From JBAYJT01 sp041664965 (lineage in GTDB: Bacteria > Pseudomonadota > Gammaproteobacteria > UBA9339), in NCBI GenBank assembly GCA_041664965.1, contig JBAYJT010000017.1:1-30675 (forward strand): a DNA stretch of 30,675 nt. The letters are read 5' to 3'. Positions 7,410 to 15,477 of the stretch are shown piece by piece. The translations under genes were made by a program, and so were the position numbers. The first letter of the stretch is position 1. The number at the start of each line of letters is the position of its first letter. The notes under the pieces are model-generated. The model saw nothing but the letters and a program-made list of their open reading frames with translations. It ran no database searches and was not told the origin of the DNA.

Positions 7410-9455
7410 TTACAACAACGGCACAATTAAAAGTGCTACGATGTTGATGATTTTGATGAGAGGATTGACGGCCGGTCCGGCAGTATCTTTGTATGGATCG
7501 CCGACGGTATCGCCAGTAATAGCAGCTTTGTGAGCTTCGCTACCTTTGCTACCGTGATTGCCATCTTCGATATATTTTTTAGCATTATCCCAAGCGCCAC
7601 CACCAGTGGTCATAGAAATCGCCAAGAATAAGCCAGTTATAATAGAACCCATGAGCATACCGCCTAGAGCTTTTGGTCCTAGAGTAAGACCAACTATAAT
7701 TGGCGCTACTACAGGCAATAGGGACGGAATAATCATCTCTTTGATGGCAGCTTTGGTAAGCATGTCAACGGCACGTGAATAATCTGGCTTGGCAGTGCCT
7801 TCCATAATACCCACAATACTCTTAAATTGACGACGAACTTCTCGAACCACAGCACCAGCAGCTCTCCCTACAGCCTCCATGGCCATAGCGCTAAATAAAT
7901 ATGGTACCAAACCGCCTAAAAATAAGCCTATGATTACCGTGTGATCTGACAAATCAAAAGCAACTATTTTATGCGCTGTTTCCAAAGCGTGTGTATAGTC
8001 TGCAAATAATACTAATGCTGCCAAACCCGCTGAACCAATGGCATAGCCTTTGGTAATGGCTTTAGTTGTGTTACCGACAGCATCTAAAGCATCTGTGATT
8101 TTGCGCACTTCTGGTGGCATTTTAGCCATTTCGGCAATACCACCAGCATTGTCAGTAATTGGGCCATACGCGTCTAGAGCCACAATAATTCCACTCATGG
8201 AAAGCATAGCAGTCGCGGCGATAGCAATTCCATAAAGACCTGCCAAATGGTAGGACTCTAAAATAGCCAAACACACTGCCAAAACTGGCCAACCTGTAGC
8301 TTTAAAAGAAACAGCGATACCAGCAATAATATTGGTAGCATGTCCAGTCATCGAAGCTTCAGCAACTTTACGAACTGGCTTATGTTCTGTAGCTGTGTAA
8401 TATTTGGTTATATAGACTAGTAAGCCAGTCAAAATTAAACCAACCACAGCTGAACCGTAAACTTTCATTACGGTTAAATCTGGGTTATGCGCATTTACAT
8501 CGCCAAGTAGCCAAACAGTTATGGGGTAAAATCCAATAAGTGAGATAACTTCCGCTATAGCAAGTCCACGTCCAAGCGCACCCATAATGCTTTTTCCAGA
8601 CCGCACTTTAATAAACATTGTGCCAAAAATAGAAGCGAAAATAGAAAATCCACCCAAAACTAACGGATAAATAACCGCATCTAAATCTGGGCTTTGGAAG
8701 GATAAAGCGCCAAGCAACATAGAAGCAATAATAGTAACAGCATAGGTTTCAAATAAGTCAGCTGCCATACCAGCACAATCACCCACGTTATCGCCAACGT
8801 TATCGGCTATAACTGCAGGATTACGCGGGTCATCTTCGGGAATATTTGCCTCGAGTTTACCTACTAAATCGGCGCCAACGTCAGCTCCTTTGGTGAAAAT
8901 ACCGCCACCTAAACGCGCAAAAATAGAAATCAAAGAACCACCAAATGCAAAGCCTACCAATGGCTTGATAGTGGCAAGTAAATCATTAGCAAAATCAGGA
9001 CGTGTAGCTAAAAACCAGTAATAAGCAACCACTCCTAACAGCGCTAATCCTACTACCAACATGCCAGTGATGGTGCCGCCACGGAAAGAAACTTGTAGAG
9101 CTTTATTAACGCCACTACGCGCTGCCTCGGCGGTACGCACATTGGATCGCACCGAAACGTTCATACCAATATAGCCAACAGCGCCAGATAAAATTGCGCC
9201 TAAAGCAAATGCAGAGGCTGTATACCAACCTAGAGCTGGCAAAAAACCTATCAATAGAAATAATACGACGCCAACTAAAGCGATCGTACTATATTGACGA
9301 TTTAAATAGGCCATAGCGCCTTGCTGAATAGCCGCAGCTATCTCTCGCATACGCTCATTGCCACTCGGCTGCTTCATCACCCAAAAGATGAGACCAACAC
9401 CGTAAGCTATAGCGACTAATGAAAATATAAAAGCAAAAATTAACCCAGCATGCAT
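7410..9455 (-). CDS. hppA: K+-independent H+-translocating membrane pyrophosphatase
   Basis: 681 residues and about sixteen membrane helices, normal for the family. It hydrolyses pyrophosphate at the inner membrane and pumps protons out. The substrate site is intact: DVGADLVGKLEANIPEDDPRNPA, then DNVGDNVGDCAGMAADLFETY, and near the C-terminus GDTVGDPYKDTAGPA. The subtype is readable: GNTTKAITKG has Lys at residue 465 and Thr at 468, where K+-dependent enzymes have Ala and Gly/Ala; this Lys marks K+-independent H+ pumps. The start at 9455 has a CGGAGA ribosome site and leads into the first helix. Such pumps recover energy from biosynthetic pyrophosphate, useful in an energy-limited symbiont. 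The gene stands alone, divergent from polA with 294 bases of repeat-filled DNA between. Confidence 0.96.
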   Translation of the reverse strand: MHAGLIFAFIFSLVAIAYGVGLIFWVMKQPSGNERMREIAAAIQQGAMAYLNRQYSTIALVGVVLFLLIGFLPALGWYTASAFALGAILSGAVGYIGMNVSVRSNVRTAEAARSGVNKALQVSFRGGTITGMLVVGLALLGVVAYYWFLATRPDFANDLLATIKPLVGFAFGGSLISIFARLGGGIFTKGADVGADLVGKLEANIPEDDPRNPAVIADNVGDNVGDCAGMAADLFETYAVTIIASMLLGALSFQSPDLDAVIYPLVLGGFSIFASIFGTMFIKVRSGKSIMGALGRGLAIAEVISLIGFYPITVWLLGDVNAHNPDLTVMKVYGSAVVGLILTGLLVYITKYYTATEHKPVRKVAEASMTGHATNIIAGIAVSFKATGWPVLAVCLAILESYHLAGLYGIAIAATAMLSMSGIIVALDAYGPITDNAGGIAEMAKMPPEVRKITDALDAVGNTTKAITKGYAIGSAGLAALVLFADYTHALETAHKIVAFDLSDHTVIIGLFLGGLVPYLFSAMAMEAVGRAAGAVVREVRRQFKSIVGIMEGTAKPDYSRAVDMLTKAAIKEMIIPSLLPVVAPIIVGLTLGPKALGGMLMGSIITGLFLAISMTTGGGAWDNAKKYIEDGNHGSKGSEAHKAAITGDTVGDPYKDTAGPAVNPLIKIINIVALLIVPLL

Positions 9456-9522
9456 AAACTTTCTCCGCTATTTTGTTTCTATTTTTTTCGGTATAATACA
9501 ACCAACTATTAACTTAAAAACA

Positions 9523-9567
9523 TAACCATTTGATTTATAACGATTTTCCATAGACATGTTTCTTAGG
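9523..9567 (+). repeat. Dispersed TAGACATG-tail element, copy 4
   Basis: AACCATTTGATTTATAACG, then a short spacer, then TAGACATGTTTCTTAGG. It is in the divergent hppA-polA gap and abuts the AATTATGAAT element that follows. TTTGATTTATAACGA preserves more of the presumed ancestral 5' half than copies 1, 2, 6 and 7. Confidence 0.8.
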
Positions 9568-9569
9568 AA

Positions 9570-9708
9570 AATTATGAATTATGAATTATAAATTATGAAT
9601 GTTAACGGAATTATTTAATTTATATTTTGGTATTGGCAAAACCAAGCCAAGTCCAAGAATTCTTTCTTTAATTCCTCATTCACAATTCATAATTCATCAT
9701 TCATAATT
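9570..9708 (+). repeat. AATTATGAAT-ended element, copy A (MITE-like)
   Basis: About 139 bases with complementary termini: AATTATGAAT at the left and ATTCATAATT at the right, each extended by diverged TATGAATT repeats. The central 76 bases (about 9599-9674, from GTTAACGGAATT to TTCTTTCTTTAATT) match the reverse complement of copy B with only two differences that I can see. It has no coding capacity. It fills most of the hppA-polA gap, so polA's promoter region lies at its right edge. Confidence 0.88.
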
Positions 9709-9749
9709 ACATTGTTCCGTATACTACTAAATTTAACGACAGAACTCAA

Positions 9750-12470
9750 ATGAACGAAAATATCATAAAAAATAGTCCAACGATAAACAATTTATTGCTC
9801 TTAATCGACGGTTCATCTTACTTGCACCGTGCCTTTCATGCCCTACCGCCTTTGACTAATTCTAAAGGCGAGCCAACAGGAGCGATTTATGGCGTAATAA
9901 ATATGCTGCGCCGACTGCTTACTGAGTATAATCCATCGCATGTGGCCGTGATTTTTGATGCTAAAGGCAAAAACTTTCGTCATGATTTACATCACGAATA
10001 TAAAGCCACTAGGCCACCTTTGGCCGACGACTTGCGTAGCCAAATCGAACCCATCCACGATATTATTTCCGCCATGGGCTTGCCCATCCTATCTGTAGCT
10101 GGTGTTGAAGCTGACGATGTCATAGCTGCTTTAGCTAAAAACGCTTCCGACAAAAAAATGCGCGTTCTAGTTGTAACAAGCGATAAAGACCTAGCGCAAA
10201 TAGTGAACCCTTCTGTAACTCTCGTCGACACTATGAGTAATAAATACCTGGACGAAAAAGGCGTAGAAGAAAAATTTGGCGTGACTCCTGATCAAATCGT
10301 TGCATATTTAGCTTTAGTTGGAGATAGCTCCGATAATATACCTGGCATTCCCGGCGTTGGTCCCAAAACAGCTGCAAAATGGCTACAAACCTACAAAACT
10401 TTAGAAAACGTTATCGCTAATGCAGAAAAAATCGAAGGCAAAGTCGGCGAAAATTTACGTCAAAATTTAGATAGATTGCCTCTCAATAAAAAACTCGTCA
10501 CCGTCCAAGATGATATGCTACTCGCTGTGCACTTAAGCGATCTTATAAAACATGCGGAGAATACACCTAAATTAATCGAACTATTTCGCCGTTTTGAATT
10601 TCAAAGTTGGTTAAAACCGCTCTTAGAGGCTGAAGCAGAAGCCAGTCAAAATGCGCCAAGTAGCGTGCATTGCGCAGCTCTTTTGAACGAACACGCCTTT
10701 TTTATTTGGTTGGGACGTTTAGAAAAAGCGCCCTATTTTGTTATCAATGCATTAGTTGACAACATAGATCCAATGCAAGCTGAGCTGATCGGACTTGCTT
10801 TTACAGATCAAGAAGGTTATGGCGCTTATTTGCCACTGAAACATAATTACGAAGACGCACCAGATCAATTGCCAGTGAAAGAAGTTATCTCATCTCTGCA
10901 GCCCTTATTAGAAAATAATAAAAAAATCAAAGTCGGACAAAATTTAAAACAAACCTATCACGCCTTAGCTAACTTAGGCATTAAACTCGGCGGAATTGGC
11001 TTTGATACTACGTTAGAGTCGTATTTACTCAATAGCAGCGCCGCACATCACGATTTAGAAACATTAGCATTGAAATATTTAGGCATAAAAGCCAAAACAC
11101 TGAAAAATGCTGAAGGTAAAGTCGTAAAGACAATAAAATTCAGCGAAAGCGATGTAGAGAAAACTATTTCTTCCGCGGCAAGTAATGCCGATCTTACTTT
11201 GCGCTTACACAAGACTCTCTGGCAACAAATTCGAGAAACTGGAAAACTTGCCTCTGTGTTTCAAGAAATCGACATGCCCCTTTTAGGAGTTTTGGCACGC
11301 ATGGAGCGAAATGGAGTTAAATTAGATCTACATTTACTTAAAAAACAAAGCGCGGAACTAGCCGCACGCATTACTCATCTAGAAAAAGAAACTTACAAGA
11401 TAGCTGGCCAAACTTTCAATTTAAACTCACCCAAACAATTACAAGAAATACTTTTTACCAAATTAGGCTTACCAATTACAGAAAAAACACCAACTGGACA
11501 GCCTTCCACTGGGGAATCCGTCCTACAAGACTTAGCCCTCACCTATCCTCTACCGAAATTAATTTTGGAATATAGAACGTTAAGTAAATTAAAATCAACT
11601 TATGTCGACAGCCTGCCTTTGCAAGTAAATCCAACAACCGGACGCATCCATACATCTTTCAATCAAACTATAACAAGCACCGGGCGCTTATCTTCTAGCG
11701 ATCCAAATCTACAAAACATTCCCATTCGAAGCGCCGAAGGCCGCCGCGTACGCCAAGCTTTTATCGCGCCAAAAGGCTATAAAATTCTTTCTATCGATTA
11801 TTCGCAAATTGAACTGCGTATCATGGCGCATCTTTCTGAAGACCCAGGACTGCTAAAAGCTTTTGCTGAGGACGAAGATATACATCGCGCTACTGCTGCC
11901 GAGATTTTTTCTCTGCCATTAGACAAAGTCACACCCGAGGAAAGACGCAGTGCCAAAGCTATCAATTTCGGCTTAATTTATGGCATGTCGTCGTTTGGAT
12001 TAGCTAAACAAATAGGCGTAGATAAAAATACTGCCCAAGATTACATAAATCTCTATTTTGCACGCTACCCAGGCGTAAAGAAATTTATGGAAAGCACGCG
12101 TGAAAGCGCTAAAAAGCACGGTTTTGTCGAAACGCTCTATGGCAGACGTATTTATGTTCCCGAAATAAAAGCACAAAACTTTCAGCGTCGCGCTGCTGCC
12201 GAACGTGCTGCCATCAACGCTCCCTTACAAGGTACAGCCGCTGATATCATGAAAGTCGCCATGATTAAAATCGACCAATGGATTTTAGAAAGCAAATTGG
12301 ACATAAAAATGCTTCTGCAAGTCCATGACGAACTAGTTTTCGAAATCGCTGCAGATCACATCGCGGACGCTCAGAAAAAAATCACTCAATTTATGCAAGA
12401 TGCCATCCAATTAAAAGTCCCAGTTATAGCCCACGCCGGCATTGGCGATAATTGGGATGAAGCGCATTAA
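9750..12470 (+). CDS. polA: DNA polymerase I with inactive proofreading domain
   Basis: 906 residues. The 5'-3' exonuclease domain is intact (LLLIDGSSYLHRAFHALPP, VEADDVIAALA, VTSDKDLAQIV, GDSSDNIPGIPGVGPKTA). The polymerase domain is intact: DYSQIELR with Asp683, RRSAKAINFGLIYG, and QVHDELVFE with Asp860. The 3'-5' exonuclease fold is recognisable, but its metal ligands are lost. The DTE motif (E. coli D355/E357) reads N333-A-L335; the NLKYD aspartate (D424) is T402; and the YAAED segment (Y497/D501) has S475 and N479. The enzyme should therefore fill gaps and remove RNA primers without proofreading, as in Taq-type Pol I. The start at 9750 gives the normal N-terminus a few residues before the first motif. 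Confidence 0.96.
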   Translation: MNENIIKNSPTINNLLLLIDGSSYLHRAFHALPPLTNSKGEPTGAIYGVINMLRRLLTEYNPSHVAVIFDAKGKNFRHDLHHEYKATRPPLADDLRSQIEPIHDIISAMGLPILSVAGVEADDVIAALAKNASDKKMRVLVVTSDKDLAQIVNPSVTLVDTMSNKYLDEKGVEEKFGVTPDQIVAYLALVGDSSDNIPGIPGVGPKTAAKWLQTYKTLENVIANAEKIEGKVGENLRQNLDRLPLNKKLVTVQDDMLLAVHLSDLIKHAENTPKLIELFRRFEFQSWLKPLLEAEAEASQNAPSSVHCAALLNEHAFFIWLGRLEKAPYFVINALVDNIDPMQAELIGLAFTDQEGYGAYLPLKHNYEDAPDQLPVKEVISSLQPLLENNKKIKVGQNLKQTYHALANLGIKLGGIGFDTTLESYLLNSSAAHHDLETLALKYLGIKAKTLKNAEGKVVKTIKFSESDVEKTISSAASNADLTLRLHKTLWQQIRETGKLASVFQEIDMPLLGVLARMERNGVKLDLHLLKKQSAELAARITHLEKETYKIAGQTFNLNSPKQLQEILFTKLGLPITEKTPTGQPSTGESVLQDLALTYPLPKLILEYRTLSKLKSTYVDSLPLQVNPTTGRIHTSFNQTITSTGRLSSSDPNLQNIPIRSAEGRRVRQAFIAPKGYKILSIDYSQIELRIMAHLSEDPGLLKAFAEDEDIHRATAAEIFSLPLDKVTPEERRSAKAINFGLIYGMSSFGLAKQIGVDKNTAQDYINLYFARYPGVKKFMESTRESAKKHGFVETLYGRRIYVPEIKAQNFQRRAAAERAAINAPLQGTAADIMKVAMIKIDQWILESKLDIKMLLQVHDELVFEIAADHIADAQKKITQFMQDAIQLKVPVIAHAGIGDNWDEAH

Positions 12471-12555
12471 CCCCTAAATTTCCTTAAAATTGTCTTAAGA
12501 ACAAACGATTTTTAGCTAGTTTTAATATCATTTTAATAAAAATCGAGCTAATTTA

Positions 12556-12583
12556 TTGACAAGTAACAAGCCACTAGTATACT
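12556..12583 (+). promoter_or_regulatory. Sigma-70 type promoter for the first omp gene or its leader RNA
   Basis: TTGACA (12556-12561), 16 bases, TATACT (12578-12583). Both hexamers are near consensus. A transcript would start near 12590 and run through a hairpin with a T-run before reaching the omp start at 12706. Confidence 0.75.
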
Positions 12584-12607
12584 TCGCCCAACCTTTAGCA
12601 TAGGTCC

Positions 12608-12669
12608 AGCCCATAATAATAGGACGCATCACAAGGACAAAGCTTGGTGCTTTGTTGTGGGCTATTTTT
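12608..12669 (+). terminator. Hairpin with T-run inside the omp leader (attenuator, or terminator of a short RNA)
   Basis: AGCCCA (12608) pairs with TGGGCT (12658-12663); inside it ACAAAGC (12637-12643) pairs with GCTTTGT (12649-12655), flanked by CACA/TGTG. The stem is followed by ATTTTTT. It lies only about 20-75 bases after the predicted TSS and before omp1, so it is either a regulated leader or ends a discrete RNA of about 80 bases. Termination of polA would not need it because a new promoter intervenes. Confidence 0.65.
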
Positions 12670-12705
12670 TATTAATCTTTTAAAATTTTAAATTAGAGAG
12701 AATTT

Positions 12706-13464
12706 ATGAAAAAAACACTTCTTACACTTATTTGTTTGTCCGCTCTTGGCAGCGCTGCAGCGTTTGCTAATGGCGAAGCCTCAGATGTAGCCCCTTTAGT
12801 AGCCACTCCAGCAGCTAGTAATTCTGGCTTCTACGTTGGTGCTCAAGCCGGTCTCGGCCGCATTGATGAAGGTAATGGTTACAAAGACGCTGCTGATTGG
12901 ATATTCAACTTACCTGGCTATACCAGCGTTAGTAAAGATACTTCCCAGGGCGGTTTTGCCGGACGTCTCTTAGTTGGTTATAGTTTCAATCAATATTTTG
13001 GTTTGGAAACTGGTTATACTTTCTTACCCAACAACAAGTACAATGCTGAATACAATCTCGGTGGCATACTTGATGTAAAAGAAAATGTGAAGTTCAAAAC
13101 TTGGACCTGGGATTTACTAGCCAAGGCCACATACCCAATTAACGATTCTTGGGATGTTTATGCAAAACTGGGCGCCGCTTATGTCAAAGCTACCAGCAGT
13201 GGCGAAGCAGACCTAACTCAATCTGGGGCTGCTACGGAAGTTGAGTCTTATAATTTTTCTCAATCCGCCATTCGTCCAGCTTACGGCTTGGGTGTAACTT
13301 ATAAGTTCAACCCAAACTGGGCTATGGACTTAGCTTGGACCGGTACCTATGGCAAGAGCAGAACCTCGTTTAACTCTTCTACTGGTATCAGCAACAAAGA
13401 CAGCGTAATTCCAACCACCAACACGATTATGCTTGGTGTGATTTACAAATTTGCTAGTCTTTAA
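12706..13464 (+). CDS. OmpA-type outer-membrane beta-barrel protein, paralogue 1
   Basis: 252 residues. A signal peptide is plain (KKTLLTLICLSALGSAAAFA, cleavage near residue 22). The mature part begins with FYVGAQAGLGRIDEG, continues with alternating amphipathic strands (FAGRLLVGYSFNQYFGLETGY, WDVYAKLGAAYVKA, RPAYGLGVTYKFNPNWAMDLAWTGTYG) and ends in IMLGVIYKFASL. This is the eight-stranded surface-antigen barrel of the OmpA/OmpX/Opa type, without the C-terminal OmpA peptidoglycan domain. It would sit in the outer membrane; loops between strands are candidates for host contact. Ribosome site GAGAGA is eight bases before ATG. It is tandem to a close paralogue and has a strong promoter with a terminator-like leader. 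Exact function is unknown. Confidence 0.88.
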   Translation: MKKTLLTLICLSALGSAAAFANGEASDVAPLVATPAASNSGFYVGAQAGLGRIDEGNGYKDAADWIFNLPGYTSVSKDTSQGGFAGRLLVGYSFNQYFGLETGYTFLPNNKYNAEYNLGGILDVKENVKFKTWTWDLLAKATYPINDSWDVYAKLGAAYVKATSSGEADLTQSGAATEVESYNFSQSAIRPAYGLGVTYKFNPNWAMDLAWTGTYGKSRTSFNSSTGISNKDSVIPTTNTIMLGVIYKFASL

Positions 13465-13529
13465 TTAACGAAACGAAATATTTCGTTAAAAATTAAAAAA
13501 CGCGTCATAGCAGCAGTTATGACGCGTTT
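13465..13529 (+). terminator. Tandem hairpins and intrinsic terminator after omp1
   Basis: TTAACGAAA (13465-13473) pairs with TTTCGTTAA (13481-13489). Then CGCGTCATA (13501-13509) pairs perfectly with TATGACGCG (13518-13526), flanked by an A-run and followed by seven Ts. The second is a textbook intrinsic terminator that would separate the two omp transcripts. Confidence 0.88.
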
Positions 13530-13551
13530 TTTTATGTTTAAAATATGTAAT

Positions 13552-13579
13552 TTGACTTAACCTACATTTAGCCTAGAAT
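13552..13579 (+). promoter_or_regulatory. Sigma-70 type promoter for the second omp gene
   Basis: TTGACT (13552-13557), 16 bases, TAGAAT (13574-13579). It follows the omp1 terminator and would give a leader of about 100 bases that contains the dispersed element copy 5. Confidence 0.6.
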
Positions 13580-13630
13580 ATTTGCTTTTCAAGAAATTAA
13601 AAATATTGCGTTTTTAATATTTCAAAACAT

Positions 13631-13676
13631 AACTCGTTGATAAATAACGAGTTGTCATAGACATGTTTTTTAAAAG
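13631..13676 (+). repeat. Dispersed TAGACATG-tail element, copy 5, with intact hairpin
   Basis: AACTCGTT (13631-13638) pairs perfectly with AACGAGTT (13646-13653) across seven bases; then GTCA and TAGACATGTTTTTTAAAAG. This copy shows that the 5' half of the family can be a hairpin. It lies in the omp2 leader, with the ribosome site (GAGGG) immediately after it. Confidence 0.85.
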
Positions 13677-13685
13677 AGGGAACCC

Positions 13686-14441
13686 ATGAAAAAAACACTT
13701 CTTACAGTTATATGCCTATCTTCTTTGACTGCTAGCGCTGTGGCTTTAGCCAATGGCGATATAGCAGATATGCCGCCGGTTACAACTACTTCCATTTACA
13801 CCCCAGGTTTTTACATTGGTGTTCAAGCTGGTTTTGGCAGAATTGATGAGGGTAGTGGTTATAAAGATGCTGCTGATTGGGTGTTTAGCTATCCTGGTGC
13901 AACTAGCACTACCAAAGATACTTCACAAGGTGGCTTTGCTGGCAGAGCCTTCTTAGGTTATAGCTTTAACCCCTATTTTGGTTTAGAAACTGGTTATACC
14001 TATCTAACTAACAATAAATATAAAGCCACTTGGGTTCTTTCTGGCGACACTGACTTAAGCGAAGATGTTAAGTTTAAAACCTGGGCTTGGGATTTATTAG
14101 CCAAAGCAACCTTGCCTCTCAATGATTCTTGGGATGTTTATGCCAAACTTGGCGCGGCCTACGTTAAAGCAAACTCAAGCGGCACAACAGATTTGAACGC
14201 AGGAACGGAAGATATTGATTCTGCCAACTTTTCAAAGTCCGCCATCCGACCTGCCTATGGCCTAGGTATAACATATAAATTTAATCCGAACTGGTCGATG
14301 GATTTGGCTTGGAATGGCATCTACGGCAAGAGCAAAACGTCTTTTAACTCTTCAACTGGAACCATTAGCAATCAGTCCAATGTTATTCCAACCATTAACA
14401 CAATTATGCTTGGTCTGACATACAATTTAGCTAATTTTTAA
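13686..14441 (+). CDS. OmpA-type outer-membrane beta-barrel protein, paralogue 2
   Basis: 251 residues, collinear with the upstream paralogue and clearly its duplicate: the signal peptide, GRIDEGSGYKDAADW, the SQGGFAGRAFLGYSFNPYFGLETGYTYL segment and the last strands are nearly the same. Differences concentrate in the stretches between strands (about residues 115-130 and 170-185), which are predicted loops. That pattern suggests diversification of surface-exposed parts. The signal peptide runs to about residue 23. It has its own promoter and a GAGGG ribosome site, so expression can differ from paralogue 1. The 3' end overlaps the convergent TPR gene by 11 bases. Function beyond an outer-membrane barrel is unknown. 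Confidence 0.88.
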   Translation: MKKTLLTVICLSSLTASAVALANGDIADMPPVTTTSIYTPGFYIGVQAGFGRIDEGSGYKDAADWVFSYPGATSTTKDTSQGGFAGRAFLGYSFNPYFGLETGYTYLTNNKYKATWVLSGDTDLSEDVKFKTWAWDLLAKATLPLNDSWDVYAKLGAAYVKANSSGTTDLNAGTEDIDSANFSKSAIRPAYGLGITYKFNPNWSMDLAWNGIYGKSKTSFNSSTGTISNQSNVIPTINTIMLGLTYNLANF

Positions 14442-15324
14442 TTGGCACAGACGATTGCTGAGAGCTTTGCATAAGCTGTTCTAGATTGGAAAGATAGTCA
14501 GCAACTCTCTGATTTTCTGGTTTATTTGTCTTAGCAATATTCAAATGCTGCTTTGCTGCTGGTGTATTCCCCAATTTCCAAAACACGTCAGCCAAACCAG
14601 CATTTGCTAAACACGGATAAGAAGTTTTGGCTTGAATAGCTGCCCTAAGACTGTACTCTGCTCCCTGAAAAAAGCGACAGGTATTGCGAACAATTCCACA
14701 ATGCAAATTAGCGTCAGCATTTTGGGGATTTAAAGCTACAGCCGATTCCACGTATGATCTAGCAAAAGATAGGTACCTATCCCTTGCCGGTATAAAACAT
14801 AAAATTTCTGATAAATAAAAATATGTAGCTCCCAAATTAACGTATAAGTCGCAACGATCTTTCTTTGTTAATGAATCAGCTGCTTTTAACATAGTGTTAA
14901 AAACTGTCAGAGCCTCACAATACCGACCTTGCCGTAAATAAGTTATACCCAAACCAAGACTCATCCCATAATTCCCTGGGATGTAAGCTAAAGCCCAATA
15001 CAGATGATGTTCTGCATCTTTTAATTCATTAATATCTAAACAAAAAAAACCATAACTAGCGAAGCTAAAAGCATCTCTACGCTCTGACAATTCAATAGCT
15101 TTCGAATAGTAATCCTTTGCTCTTTGACTACATCCTGGATTGGAAAAAGAGTTGCTCTGACAATACATGTGGTAGGATCGTGCTAAACCCAAATAAACTC
15201 TAAAATCATTAGGATGATCAGAAAACAAAGCGTTAAAAATTTCACACGCCTTTCTAAAGTTTCCTTCAATCAGTAAGTTATTACCTGCTTCTATTTTTTT
15301 ATCTATGTTAGGCGCTGAAAACAT
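14431..15324 (-). CDS. TPR-repeat protein
   Basis: 297 residues made largely of tetratricopeptide helices: segments such as AGNNLLIEGNFRKACEIFNALFSDHPNDFRVYLGLARSYH, AKDYYSKAIELSERRDAFSFASYGFFCL, GLGITYLRQGRYCEALTVFNTML and GLADVFWKLGNTPAAKQHLNIA fit the 34-residue pattern across the whole length. There is no signal peptide, membrane segment or enzymatic domain. TPR arrays bind proteins; a partner cannot be named. The start at 15324 has a strong AGGGGGGAG ribosome site. It is a single gene between convergent omp2 and co-oriented mutS. It could be a scaffold, chaperone-like helper or secreted factor; I have no evidence to choose. Confidence 0.8.
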   Translation of the reverse strand: MFSAPNIDKKIEAGNNLLIEGNFRKACEIFNALFSDHPNDFRVYLGLARSYHMYCQSNSFSNPGCSQRAKDYYSKAIELSERRDAFSFASYGFFCLDINELKDAEHHLYWALAYIPGNYGMSLGLGITYLRQGRYCEALTVFNTMLKAADSLTKKDRCDLYVNLGATYFYLSEILCFIPARDRYLSFARSYVESAVALNPQNADANLHCGIVRNTCRFFQGAEYSLRAAIQAKTSYPCLANAGLADVFWKLGNTPAAKQHLNIAKTNKPENQRVADYLSNLEQLMQSSQQSSVPIKN

Positions 15325-15364
15325 GCTCCCCCCTGCATCAATTTACTCAAAAAACCTGGAGCAG

Positions 15365-15392
15365 TTAATAGCAAATATGAATAATTTATCAA
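15365..15392 (-). promoter_or_regulatory. Possible promoter of the TPR gene
   Basis: On the minus strand TTGATA (15392-15387), 16 bases, TATTAA (15370-15365), about 34 bases of leader to the ATG. The -10 box is imperfect and the area is AT-rich, so this is tentative. Confidence 0.35.
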
Positions 15393-15477
15393 GTAAAATT
15401 GAGAGTTATAAGATTATTCTAAGAAAAAGATAGCTAGTGCATCAAAATCTTTCGCAGGGCTGGGTAAAATGGAAAGT

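Noticed and set aside
9710..9749. polA promoter with TATACT near 9720
   Set aside because: A good -10 box is seen, but there is no convincing -35 box at 16-18 bases, so it was not listed.
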